64,000 nucleotides of DNA, taken from assembly GCF_014197435.1 (NCBI RefSeq), contig NZ_JACIFP010000001.1, forward strand, positions 3,224,001 through 3,288,000, read 5' to 3'. This document shows, in pieces, positions 21,731 to 29,722 of this stretch. Position 1 is the first letter of the stretch. Every line of letters begins with the position of its first letter. The translations under genes and the position numbers were made by a program. The notes under the pieces are model-generated. The model had not been told where the DNA came from. It saw nothing but the letters and a program-made list of their open reading frames with translations, and made no database searches. Origin of the DNA: Gordonia humi. Its GTDB lineage: Bacteria; Actinomycetota; Actinomycetes; Mycobacteriales; Mycobacteriaceae.

Positions 21731-22135
21731 TCAGCCGCCGATGACGGCGGCGTAGCCCGCCGCGTCGAGCATGCCCCCGAGCAGTGCGTCCAGATCGACG
21801 TCGTCGGCGACGGTGATCTCCACCAGCCACCCGTCCTCGTACGGCGACGAGTTGACGAGCTCGGGTGCCCCGTCGAGGGCGTCGTTGACCGCCGAGACGG
21901 TCCCGTCGAGCGGTCCGAAGATGTCCGAGACGCTCTTGGTCGACTCGACCTCGGCGAACGACTCACCCGTCTCGACGGTCGCGTCGGCGTCCGGGAGCTG
22001 GACGAACACCACGTCGCCGAGAGCGTCCTGCGCGTAGTCGGTGATGCCGATGCGGACCGTCTTCTCCCCCACCGGGGCGATCCACTCGTGCTCGGCGGTG
22101 TAACGCAGGTTGTCCGGAATCTTGGTGTCGCTCAC
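21731..22135 (-). CDS. gcvH: glycine cleavage system H protein
   Basis: 134 residues. It carries the aminomethyl group on lipoyl-Lys67, within ESFAEVESTKSVSDIFGP. RYTAEHEWI, GITDYAQDALGDVVFVQLP and LVNSSPYEDGWLVEI complete the family pattern. GTG 22135 was chosen since AAAGGG lies upstream and the protein then begins VSDTKIPDNLRYT; the open frame to 22240 is a non-conserved extension. Only gcvH and gcvP of the glycine cleavage genes are in this window; gcvT and lpd must be elsewhere. I do not see a second glycine riboswitch upstream of this gene. Confidence 0.95.
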   Translation of the reverse strand: MSDTKIPDNLRYTAEHEWIAPVGEKTVRIGITDYAQDALGDVVFVQLPDADATVETGESFAEVESTKSVSDIFGPLDGTVSAVNDALDGAPELVNSSPYEDGWLVEITVADDVDLDALLGGMLDAAGYAAVIGG

Positions 22136-22211
22136 GGAGACTGCCCTTTCGTTGTACTGCGGAACGGACGACGGCCGTCGGATCGCTCCCCCGACCGGAT
22201 CGATCAGAATC

Positions 22212-22862
22212 TTATCGCTCGGTCCCGGACTCGGCAGCATCAGGCCGACGATCGCCTCGCGCGACCCGCGGCATGGTCCGCACGACGGCGACGGTCTGAA
22301 TCCAATACAGGACCATCGACCACACGTACATGCCGACGCCCCAGATCAGGAACGCCCAGCCGATCGGGTAGGTGACGGTGCCGACCCAGCCGTCGATGTG
22401 GCCGGCGAGCAGCCACGGGAACGCGCTCATCAGGGCGAACGTCGCCGCCTTGCCGACGTACAGCGTCGGGAGCGCGGTGATCCCGCGCGCGGACAGCAGC
22501 GGGGCCGTCGCGAAGAGCAGGACGTCGCGGCCGATGATCACCGCGATCATCCACCACGGGACGAAGTCGCGGATGCCGAAGCAGATCGGGATGACGATCA
22601 CGTACAGCCGGTCGGCGGCCGGGTCGAGCAGCGCACCGAGTTTGGACGACTGCCCCAGCCAGCGCGCGAGCTTGCCGTCGAGCCAGTCGGTCAGACCCGA
22701 GACGAACAGGACCACGAACGCCCATCCGGCCGACTCCTCGACGAGGAGGAGCCAGATGAACACCGGGATGAGCAGCAGGCGCGCCACGCTCAGCGCGTTC
22801 GGCACCGTCCAGATCGCGTCGCTGCGTTCGGCGGGAGCACCCGCCGCCCGATCATCGGTCAC
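22212..22862 (-). CDS. CDP-alcohol phosphatidyltransferase, PgsA2 (Rv1822)-like
   Basis: 216 residues, several membrane helices. The complete CDP-alcohol phosphotransferase motif DGxxARx8Gx3Dx3D is present: DGKLAR, then eight residues, then GALLDPAADR. Rv1822 is annotated as a phosphatidylglycerophosphate synthase, but the lipid acceptor in this branch is not certain. GTG 22862 overlaps the secA2 stop (GTGA), so translation is coupled. A 945-residue open frame through here is mostly an artefact in the wrong frame of secA2; only its last 216 codons are real. Confidence 0.9.
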   Translation of the reverse strand: MTDDRAAGAPAERSDAIWTVPNALSVARLLLIPVFIWLLLVEESAGWAFVVLFVSGLTDWLDGKLARWLGQSSKLGALLDPAADRLYVIVIPICFGIRDFVPWWMIAVIIGRDVLLFATAPLLSARGITALPTLYVGKAATFALMSAFPWLLAGHIDGWVGTVTYPIGWAFLIWGVGMYVWSMVLYWIQTVAVVRTMPRVARGDRRPDAAESGTER

Positions 22863-25153
22863 CGGAAGATGCCCACGATCCCCTGGATCGCCTGAGCACC
22901 CGCCGAGGCGAAGTGGTTCTCGTGCACCAGGTACGTCCACGTCATCGTGGAACGATGCATGTCGGCGTCGTCGAAGTCGATGCCGTCGGCGGTGATCGTC
23001 GCGGTCCGGAAGGTCTCCCGGGAGGCCGTCATCGCGTCGTCGACGATGGTGGTGAACTCGGCGAAGATCAGCTTGTGGAACTCCTCGAGGGGGCTCTGCT
23101 GGCCGAGCGCACGCAGATGGATGCTCGCCTGCACGTCGGCGACGTAGGCCAGATGGTCGGCCCAGCCCCGGTCCAGGTGGTAGAGCACGATCTGCCGGGC
23201 GACGTCCTCGAGCACGTCGTCGCCGACCGTCTCCGCCAGCTCCTCGTACCGCTCGGACTCGAGGTCCTTCAGATCGGCGAGCGCCCGATCGGTGGTCAGG
23301 ACGTCCATGCGGCGCCGCACGATCGAGTTGCGCTGTTCGTTGACCTGCCGGTTGAAGTCCCAGGTGTTCGCGTGCAACTGCAGCATCGCGCCCTCGGCGA
23401 TGCGCTGCGCCTGCTCGACCACCTCGACGCCGCGCGCACCCACCGATCCGTCGCCGTCGACCGGGCGGATGTCGCGCAGATGGGTCTGGTTCTTCGTGAC
23501 GAGCGGATCCTCCAGACTGGAGAAGAACACCGACCGACCGGGGTCGCCCTGGCGGCCCGCGCGACCGCGCAGCTGATTGTCCAACCGTTCGGTGTCGTAG
23601 CGGCCGGTGCCCACGACGCACAGTCCGCCGAGTTCGACGACCTCCTCGCGTTCGTCGTCGCCGCCGGTGGACCCGCCGAGGCGGATGTCGGTGCCTCGAC
23701 CGGCCATCTGCGTCGACACGGTGACCGCGCCCTTGCGCCCGGCCTCGGCGATGATCGCCGCCTCCTCCGGGTCGTTCTTCGCGTTCAACACAACCGACTC
23801 CACGCCGGCGCGCTCGAGGAAGTACGCCAGCTCCTCCGACTGCGCGACGTCGTGGGTGCCGATCAGGACGGGCTGGCCGGTCTCGTGCGTCTGGCGGACG
23901 TAGTCGACGACGGCCTCCATCTTGTTGGCCTTGTTGTCGTAGACGCGGTCGGGTTCGTCCTCGCGGACGTTCGGCATGTTCGACGGGATCTGCGAGACGC
24001 CGAGCCCGTAGAACTGGCGGAGCTGCTCGCCCGCTGCGATCGCGGTGCCGGTCATGCCAGCGACACGCGGGTAGCGGCCCATCAGCGCCTGGACGGTGAT
24101 CGTGTCGATGACCTCGCCGGACGCGGTCGGCTTGAGCCCCTCTTTGTACTCGACGGCCGCCTGCACACCGTCCGGCCAGCGCTGCAGCCGCGCGACGCGG
24201 CCGCGGGAGGCGTTGATCAGGTGCACCCCGCCGTCGCGGACGATGTAGTGCACGTCGCGTTCGAGGAGGTAGTACGCGTACAGCGCCACGTTGACCTGGA
24301 CCAGGGTGGTCCCGACATGCTCTTCGCCGTACAGGTCGATGCCGCCGAGGGTGTCCTCGACGAACTGCGCGCCCTCCTCGGTGAGGGACACGTTGCGACC
24401 GTCGGTGTCGACGTCGTAGTGCTTGGTCCGCAGGTGCGACACGACCTCGTGGATCGCGCTGTTGGGGGCGTCCGCCTCGGTGGAGCCCGCCAGGATCAGC
24501 GGCACCAGCGCCTCGTCGACGAGCACCGAGTCGGCCTCGTCGACGATCACGACCTCCGGTTCGGGCGCGACGAGTTCGTCGGCGTGCAGCGCGAGCTGAT
24601 CGCGGAGCACGTCGAAGCCGATCTCGTTGACCGAGGCGTAGGTGACGTCGCACGCGTAGGCGCTCTGGCGCTCTTCGCGGGTCGAGTGCTCCGACAGGGC
24701 GCCGACGGTGACGCCGAACATCGCGTAGAGCGGTTTCATCCATTCGGCGTCGCGGCCGGCGAGGTAGTCGTTGACCGACACCACGTGCACGTGCTTCCCC
24801 TCGAGCGCGTACCCGATCGCCGCGATCGCGCCGGCGAGCGTCTTGCCCTCGCCGGTCGCCATCTCGACGACGTCGCCGTCGAGCATGCGCAGTGCGCCCT
24901 GCAGCTGAACGTCGAACGGCGTCATCGACACCGACCGGCCGCCCGCCTCGCGGATGAGCGCCAGGAACTTGGCGCGGCCCTCGACGCTCTCGATCTCCAA
25001 GCCCGCTGCGGCGCCTGCCAATTCGTCGTCGGCGAGCCCCTCCGCCCACTCGGTGTGCTCGTGCGACTGCTCGATCAAGGAGATGGACTGCGACTGATTA
25101 CGCGACGTCTGGGCGCCGAGCAGGCGCCACATGGCGTTCGTGAGCTTTCCCAC
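22859..25153 (-). CDS. secA2: accessory preprotein translocase ATPase SecA2
   Basis: 764 residues, shorter than SecA1 (about 850-950) and without the C-terminal zinc tail. Walker A MATGEGKT is at 98-105, the DEAD-type Walker B is in VVIVDEADSVLVDEAL, and MTGTA, GTHDVAQSEELAYFL and QMAGRGTDIRLGG mark the second motor domain. In mycobacteria SecA2 exports a subset of proteins, some lacking signal peptides. GTG 25153 has GGGAGAC upstream. Gene order secA2-(CDP-alcohol transferase)-gcvH-garA is that of Rv1821-Rv1827, except that this block is read on one strand without Rv1823-Rv1825. Confidence 0.95.
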   Translation of the reverse strand: MGKLTNAMWRLLGAQTSRNQSQSISLIEQSHEHTEWAEGLADDELAGAAAGLEIESVEGRAKFLALIREAGGRSVSMTPFDVQLQGALRMLDGDVVEMATGEGKTLAGAIAAIGYALEGKHVHVVSVNDYLAGRDAEWMKPLYAMFGVTVGALSEHSTREERQSAYACDVTYASVNEIGFDVLRDQLALHADELVAPEPEVVIVDEADSVLVDEALVPLILAGSTEADAPNSAIHEVVSHLRTKHYDVDTDGRNVSLTEEGAQFVEDTLGGIDLYGEEHVGTTLVQVNVALYAYYLLERDVHYIVRDGGVHLINASRGRVARLQRWPDGVQAAVEYKEGLKPTASGEVIDTITVQALMGRYPRVAGMTGTAIAAGEQLRQFYGLGVSQIPSNMPNVREDEPDRVYDNKANKMEAVVDYVRQTHETGQPVLIGTHDVAQSEELAYFLERAGVESVVLNAKNDPEEAAIIAEAGRKGAVTVSTQMAGRGTDIRLGGSTGGDDEREEVVELGGLCVVGTGRYDTERLDNQLRGRAGRQGDPGRSVFFSSLEDPLVTKNQTHLRDIRPVDGDGSVGARGVEVVEQAQRIAEGAMLQLHANTWDFNRQVNEQRNSIVRRRMDVLTTDRALADLKDLESERYEELAETVGDDVLEDVARQIVLYHLDRGWADHLAYVADVQASIHLRALGQQSPLEEFHKLIFAEFTTIVDDAMTASRETFRTATITADGIDFDDADMHRSTMTWTYLVHENHFASAGAQAIQGIVGIFR

Positions 25154-25240
25154 TGGGGCTTGTCTCCCTCACCTGAATTCGTTGACCGATCGTGATCTAC
25201 CGTACGCGGCGCGCTGATCGCCGCGCCGATCCGACTGCAC

Positions 25241-25246
25241 TACCGT
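25241..25246 (+). promoter_or_regulatory. -10 box of leaderless META lipoprotein gene
   Basis: TACCGT followed by 6 nt and the ATG at 25253. No Shine-Dalgarno sequence is present, so a leaderless message is likely. Confidence 0.5.
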
Positions 25247-25252
25247 GACCGT

Positions 25253-26110
25253 ATGAACCGCCGACGACGTCGAGACCTCCCCGCCCGAGCTCGCATCGCC
25301 TCGCTGACCGTGACCGGCGCGGTCGTCGTCGCGACGCTCGCCGCCTGCGGTTCGCCGTCCGGATCCGGCGATACGGGTTCGCACGTCGTCGACCCCGCCG
25401 AACTCGTCGGGAAGACCTACGTCTCCGACGACGCCACGGAGAAGACCGTCCCCGGCGGCGGCCCGTTGATCATCAGCTTCGGCACCGACGCGCGGATCAG
25501 CGTCAACGCCGGGTGCAACGGACACGGCGGCACCGTCGCCTTCGACGGCGACACGATGACGGCGGGTCCGCTCGTCGGCACCATGATGGCGTGTCCGCCG
25601 CCGCACGACACCGTCGACAAGTGGGTCGGCGACCTGTTCGACGCTCCGCTCACCTGGTCGTTGACCGGCCGGACCCTGACTCTCGAACGCGGCGACCTGT
25701 CGGTGAGTCTGGACCAGCGGGTCGACCGGCCGGTGGCCGGAACCAACTGGCGGGTCAAGGCCCTGATCGGTGCGGACGCGGTGACGTCGTCCCAAGCGCT
25801 GGACCGGGCGAAGCCGACGCTGACGATCGGCGCCGAGGGGACCCTGCGGGGATTCACCGGCTGCAATCGGATGACGGGCGAGGCCACCGTCGCGGGCACC
25901 GGTCCGACGCAGACGGTGACGATCGGGCCGATCGCGACGACGCGCAAGGCGTGCCCCGGGGACACGGGCGAGATCGAGAAGTCGATCCTGGCGGTCCTGC
26001 GCGACGCCGTCACCGCCACCGTCGACGGCGACCGTATGCGACTGACGAACGTCGCGGACCCGGCGATCGGACTCGAGCTCTCCGTCTCCCGCACCTCTGA
26101 CGGCAAGTAG
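25253..26110 (+). CDS. lipoprotein with two META/HslJ-type domains
   Basis: 285 residues. A basic N-terminus and a hydrophobic core end in the lipobox LAAC (Cys32), so it is a lipoprotein exported as unfolded chain. Two META-domain repeats follow: residues about 48-150 (GKTYVSDD, NAGCNGHGGTVAFDGDTMTAGPL, MMACPP) and about 155-280 (GTNWRVKAL, GFTGCNRMTGEATV, TTRKACPG). Each has the paired Cys of HslJ-like proteins. Function in actinobacteria is unknown; the E. coli relative is a heat-shock protein linked to novobiocin resistance. Divergent from secA2. A five-unit tandem repeat begins at its stop codon. Confidence 0.85.
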   Translation: MNRRRRRDLPARARIASLTVTGAVVVATLAACGSPSGSGDTGSHVVDPAELVGKTYVSDDATEKTVPGGGPLIISFGTDARISVNAGCNGHGGTVAFDGDTMTAGPLVGTMMACPPPHDTVDKWVGDLFDAPLTWSLTGRTLTLERGDLSVSLDQRVDRPVAGTNWRVKALIGADAVTSSQALDRAKPTLTIGAEGTLRGFTGCNRMTGEATVAGTGPTQTVTIGPIATTRKACPGDTGEIEKSILAVLRDAVTATVDGDRMRLTNVADPAIGLELSVSRTSDGK

Positions 26111-26189
26111 TCGGTGTCGCGGACGGTCGGTGTCGTGGACGGTCGGTGTCGTGGACGGTCGGTGTCGCGGATAGTCGGTGTCGCGGACG
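26110..26189. repeat. 16-bp tandem repeat, five units
   Basis: Five exact-length units of GTCGGTGTCGYGGACG; units 2 and 3 have T at the variable position, unit 4 ends ATA instead of ACG. The array begins at the last base of the META gene's stop codon and ends 22 bp before the ppk2 -10 box. Noncoding, probably a VNTR. Confidence 0.9.
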
Positions 26190-26210
26190 CCGACGCTCGC
26201 GCCCGGACTC

Positions 26211-26216
26211 TATGAT
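26211..26216 (+). promoter_or_regulatory. -10 box of leaderless ppk2
   Basis: TATGAT followed by 7 nt and the ATG at 26224. It is a near-consensus sigma-70 -10 element; no Shine-Dalgarno sequence precedes the start. Confidence 0.55.
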
Positions 26217-26223
26217 CTTCCTC

Positions 26224-27054
26224 ATGGGTAAGAAGTCGGGCAGCGAACCGAAACTCTCCAAAGACGTCTACGAGTCCGAACTGTTCCGGCTGCAGACCGA
26301 GCTCGTCGCCATGCAGGAATGGGTCCGCGACACCGGTGCGCGCGTGGTCGTCCTGTTCGAAGGCCGGGACGCCGCGGGCAAGGGCGGCGCCATCAAGCGG
26401 ATCACCGAGTTCCTCAGCCCGCGCATCTGTCGCGTCTCCGCGCTCCCGGCGCCCACCGACCGCGAGCGCGGACAGTGGTACTACCAGCGTTATGTGGAGC
26501 ATCTGCCGACCAAGGGCGAGATCGTGCTGTTCGACCGGTCCTGGTACAACCGCGCCGGCGTCGAGAAGGTGATGGGCTTCTGTACGCCCGAGGAGCACAC
26601 CCGGTTCCTGCGGCAGACCCCGATCTTCGAGCAGATGCTCATCGACGAGGGGATCATGCTGCGGAAGTACTGGTTCTCGGTGTCGAACGAGGAGCAGCTG
26701 CGACGCTTCCGTTCGCGACGCGACGATCCGGTGCGCCAGTGGAAGCTCAGCCCGATGGACCTCGAATCGGTGTTCCGGTGGGAGGACTACTCCCGCGCGA
26801 AGGACGAGATGATGGTCCACACCGACACCTCGACCAGCCCGTGGTTCGTCGTCGAGTCCGATCACAAGCGCAACGCCCGGCTCAACATGATCTCGCATCT
26901 GCTGTCGACCGTCCCGTACGAGCACATCGAGCGGCCGCGGGTGAAGCTGCCGAAGACGCCGATCGAGACCGGGAACTACCATCGCCCGCCGCGCTCGCTG
27001 TCCCGGTTCGTACCCGATCACGTCGCGAACATCATCGGCGACACCGAACGCTGA
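26224..27054 (+). CDS. ppk2: polyphosphate kinase 2
   Basis: 276 residues, one PPK2 domain. PPK2 enzymes transfer phosphate between polyphosphate and nucleoside (di)phosphates. Walker A is FEGRDAAGKGG (about 45-55), then the lid region APTDRERGQWYYQRYVEHLP, Walker B EIVLFDRSWYNRAG and YWFSVSNEEQLRRFRSR. Which nucleotide is used cannot be told from the motifs. An in-frame ATG at 26212 overlaps the -10 box, so ATG 26224 is chosen. The pyruvyl transferase gene follows after 32 bp, probably in one transcript. Confidence 0.93.
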   Translation: MGKKSGSEPKLSKDVYESELFRLQTELVAMQEWVRDTGARVVVLFEGRDAAGKGGAIKRITEFLSPRICRVSALPAPTDRERGQWYYQRYVEHLPTKGEIVLFDRSWYNRAGVEKVMGFCTPEEHTRFLRQTPIFEQMLIDEGIMLRKYWFSVSNEEQLRRFRSRRDDPVRQWKLSPMDLESVFRWEDYSRAKDEMMVHTDTSTSPWFVVESDHKRNARLNMISHLLSTVPYEHIERPRVKLPKTPIETGNYHRPPRSLSRFVPDHVANIIGDTER

Positions 27055-27086
27055 CCGACGCGCATCACGGATTCGAGGACATCAGT

Positions 27087-28337
27087 ATGCCGTTGCCGTC
27101 ACACCTGCCGTCTGCCGCCGATCTGCGCCGGGCCACGGAGAAGGTCCGCAGACGGGTCGACACCGCGGACGTCGTGTATCTGGTCACCACCGCGGGTTTC
27201 CCCAATTACGGGGACGAGCTGATCACGCAGGCGTGGCTCCGTTGGCTCGCCGTACGGCGGCCGCTGGCGCGCGTCGTCGTCGATTCGCCCCGCCCGGGCA
27301 ACGCCGCACTGTTGTTGCGGCAGGCCAATCCGCGGGCGGTGTTCGTCGACACCCTGTGGCAGTTCGTGCACTACGCCGACAGTGAGAATCCGGACGGAGT
27401 GGATCCGGACGCGCCGTGGGAGTGGGTGGCGCGCACCGCGAGCACGCTCGGCGCATCACCGCGCGACGACGCCGGCGTCGACATGCTGTTGCGGGCGCGG
27501 ACCATCCACCTGGTCGGCGGCGGCTACATCAACGCGATGTGGCCGCACCACATGCATCTGATCCCGGCCATCGCCGCCGTCGCCGCCAAGACCGGTGCCC
27601 GCACCGTCGCTACCGGCGCCGGTCTGACTCCGGCCGTGACCGGAGCGGCCCGCGATGCGATGCTCGCCGCCGCGGCGACCTTCGACGTCGTCGACGTACG
27701 CGACGCGCCGACCGAGGAACTGCTCGGCGGGGTCCCGGGGCTCTCCCGGACCGGAGACGACGCCTGGCTCTCTCCCCATGCTCGCCGGCCCCGCTCCTCT
27801 CCGAGCGACGGCGGCGTCGTCCTGTGCGCGCAGAGCGACCTCGCGGACGGTTTCGGCTGGGACGGTCGCACCGGTCTGGCCGCGCTGGCCGCGTTCATCG
27901 AGGCGACTCTGGACGCGTGGGAGACGCCCGGCCGCGACGTCACGGTCGTCGAATGCATTCCCGGCTACGACTACACGATCCCGACGATGCTCGGCGACCG
28001 CCTCGACGGAGCGCGTGTGGTGCCCTTCCGTCAGGTGTGGCACGACGGTCTGCCCGCCGGCGGCACCTGGCTGTCCACCCGCTACCACCCCCATCTGCTC
28101 GCGGCGGCGGGCGGCGACTCGGGCGTGGCCGTGTCGGCGAGTCCGGACTACTACGCCACCAAGCATCAGGCCCTGCTCGACGTCGGCTCGCGGTGGACGA
28201 CGGTGTCCGGTGACGTCGACACGCCCCCGCAGCGGCCGACGGCGGGCGGCTTCTCCCCCGACGCCGTCGCCGCGAACATCGAGCGCAAACGCGCGTTGGC
28301 GGCACGGGTGTATCCGCGCGGAGCCCGGCTGCGGTAA
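27087..28337 (+). CDS. polysaccharide pyruvyl transferase family protein
   Basis: 416 residues. A CsaB/PssK-like GT-B fold is suggested by YLVTTAGFPNYGDELITQAWL (split at residues 30-50), ARTIHLVGGGYINAMWP near 140, VVDVRDAPTEELL and WLSTRYHPHLLAAAGG, where the family's SxRxHP-like motif falls. Members add ketal-linked pyruvate to cell-wall or capsular sugars, or are uncharacterised. ATG 27087 was chosen as the frame to the left runs antisense through ppk2 coding sequence. No signal peptide, so cytoplasmic. No glycosyltransferase neighbours, so the acceptor is unknown. Confidence 0.8.
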   Translation: MPLPSHLPSAADLRRATEKVRRRVDTADVVYLVTTAGFPNYGDELITQAWLRWLAVRRPLARVVVDSPRPGNAALLLRQANPRAVFVDTLWQFVHYADSENPDGVDPDAPWEWVARTASTLGASPRDDAGVDMLLRARTIHLVGGGYINAMWPHHMHLIPAIAAVAAKTGARTVATGAGLTPAVTGAARDAMLAAAATFDVVDVRDAPTEELLGGVPGLSRTGDDAWLSPHARRPRSSPSDGGVVLCAQSDLADGFGWDGRTGLAALAAFIEATLDAWETPGRDVTVVECIPGYDYTIPTMLGDRLDGARVVPFRQVWHDGLPAGGTWLSTRYHPHLLAAAGGDSGVAVSASPDYYATKHQALLDVGSRWTTVSGDVDTPPQRPTAGGFSPDAVAANIERKRALAARVYPRGARLR

Positions 28338-28368
28338 TGTGGCCGGTCCCATGTGGATCGGTACTCTA

Positions 28369-29491
28369 GTGTCGCGTGTCGTTAATTAGTTTCTGGTTTC
28401 GGGCTTGAGAGAATGAGTTATGGCGAATTCTCCGGCTCCGGCTTTGGATCTGCGTGAGGGCGATGCTGTCGAACTCGATCGATTGTTGCGGTCGACGTCG
28501 ACGCCGGCGGGTGTGGTGCGGCGGGCTCGGATCGTGACGTTGGCGGCCGAGGGTATGGCGAACTCGCACATCAGCGTGGTCGTTGGAGTGTCGGTCCCGA
28601 CGGTACGCAAGTGGCGTGAACGGTACCTGCACGACGGGATGGTCGGTCTGCTCGATGATGATCGACCCGGCCGGCCGCGGCATATCGATCACTCCGACAT
28701 CGTGTCGGCGACGTTGATGCCGCCACCGAAGAAGTACGGAGTCACGCACTGGTCTTCCCGGCTGCTGGCTGGGCATCTCGGGGTCGGGAACGCGACGATC
28801 GCCCGGGCGTGGCGCGAGTACGGAGTGCAGCCGTGGCGGTCGGGAACGTTCAGGTTCTCCACCGACCCAGAACTGGTCGCCAAGGTCACCGACGTCGTCG
28901 GCTTGTACCTGGAACCGCCGACGAACGCGATCGTGCTGTGCATCGATGAGAAGTCGCAGATCCAAGCACTCGATCGGACTGCGCCGATGTTGCCGATGCA
29001 GCCCGGTCAGATCGAACGCCGAACCCATGACTACAAGCGCCACGGAACGACCACGCTGTTCGCCGCGCTGGATATCGCGACGGGCCAGGTCACGGCCGCG
29101 GTCAAGCCGCGACACCGCCACCAGGAGTTCCTGGCGTTTCTGAGGCAGATCGACCGCGCCTACGGCGGCCAGGAACTGCATCTGGTGATGGACAACTACG
29201 CCACTCACAAGAAGGCTGAGGTCCGCGACTGGCTGGCCGAGCACCCGAACATGCACGTGCACTTCACTCCGACGTCAGGGTCATGGCTCAACCTCGTCGA
29301 GGTGTGGTTCGGGATCATCGACCGGCAAGCGATCCGCCGAGGAGTGTTCACCTCAGTCAACGACCTGAACGCGAAGATCCGAGCATTCATCAACGGATGG
29401 AATGGGCGGAAGCACCCGTTCGTGTGGACCAAGACTGCCGACGAAATCCTGAAGAAAGCCCAACCGAAAACTAATTAACGACACGCGACAC
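28369..29491 (+). mobile_element. complete IS630-family insertion sequence
   Basis: A 1123-bp element with 24-bp perfect terminal inverted repeats (GTGTCGCGTGTCGTTAATTA, then GTTT) at 28369-28392 and 29468-29491. It is flanked by TA at 28367-28368 and 29492-29493, the TA target duplication of IS630/Tc1-type elements. It has one transposase gene. Both ends and the gene are intact, so it may be active. Base composition is less GC-rich than its host context, particularly near the ends. Confidence 0.95.
28420..29478 (+). CDS. IS630-family transposase
   Basis: 352 residues in a single frame. The N-terminal helix-turn-helix (about 30-75, VVVGVSVPTVRKWRERYL) is followed by a second HTH-like region and the DDE/RNase-H catalytic core: LCIDEKSQIQ with Asp176, LVMDNYATHK with Asp258 and SGSWLNLVEVWF with Glu294, the standard DD35E spacing of IS630. 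No frameshift is needed. The TAA stop lies inside the right terminal repeat. Confidence 0.95.
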   Translation: MANSPAPALDLREGDAVELDRLLRSTSTPAGVVRRARIVTLAAEGMANSHISVVVGVSVPTVRKWRERYLHDGMVGLLDDDRPGRPRHIDHSDIVSATLMPPPKKYGVTHWSSRLLAGHLGVGNATIARAWREYGVQPWRSGTFRFSTDPELVAKVTDVVGLYLEPPTNAIVLCIDEKSQIQALDRTAPMLPMQPGQIERRTHDYKRHGTTTLFAALDIATGQVTAAVKPRHRHQEFLAFLRQIDRAYGGQELHLVMDNYATHKKAEVRDWLAEHPNMHVHFTPTSGSWLNLVEVWFGIIDRQAIRRGVFTSVNDLNAKIRAFINGWNGRKHPFVWTKTADEILKKAQPKTN

Positions 29492-29722
29492 TAGAATTCG
29501 ATTTCCTGCTCGGCGACGTCCACTCCCTCAAGGAGAAGCGATCGGTCGTCCGCCCGATCGTCGCCGAGATCCGTCGCAGATACGACGTGTCGGTCGCCGA
29601 GACCGATCATCGCGACCTGCATCGTCGCGCGGGCATCGGTGTCGCCGTGGTCAGCGGCGACGCCGCGCACGTCACCGAACTGCTCGACGCTCTCGAACGG
29701 CATGCCGCGTCTCGTCCGGAGG

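Noticed and set aside
22212..25049. 945-residue minus-strand open frame
   Set aside because: Its first ~730 codons are a wrong-frame reading of secA2, rich in Arg/Gly/Ala with no domains; only the last 216 codons are a real gene.
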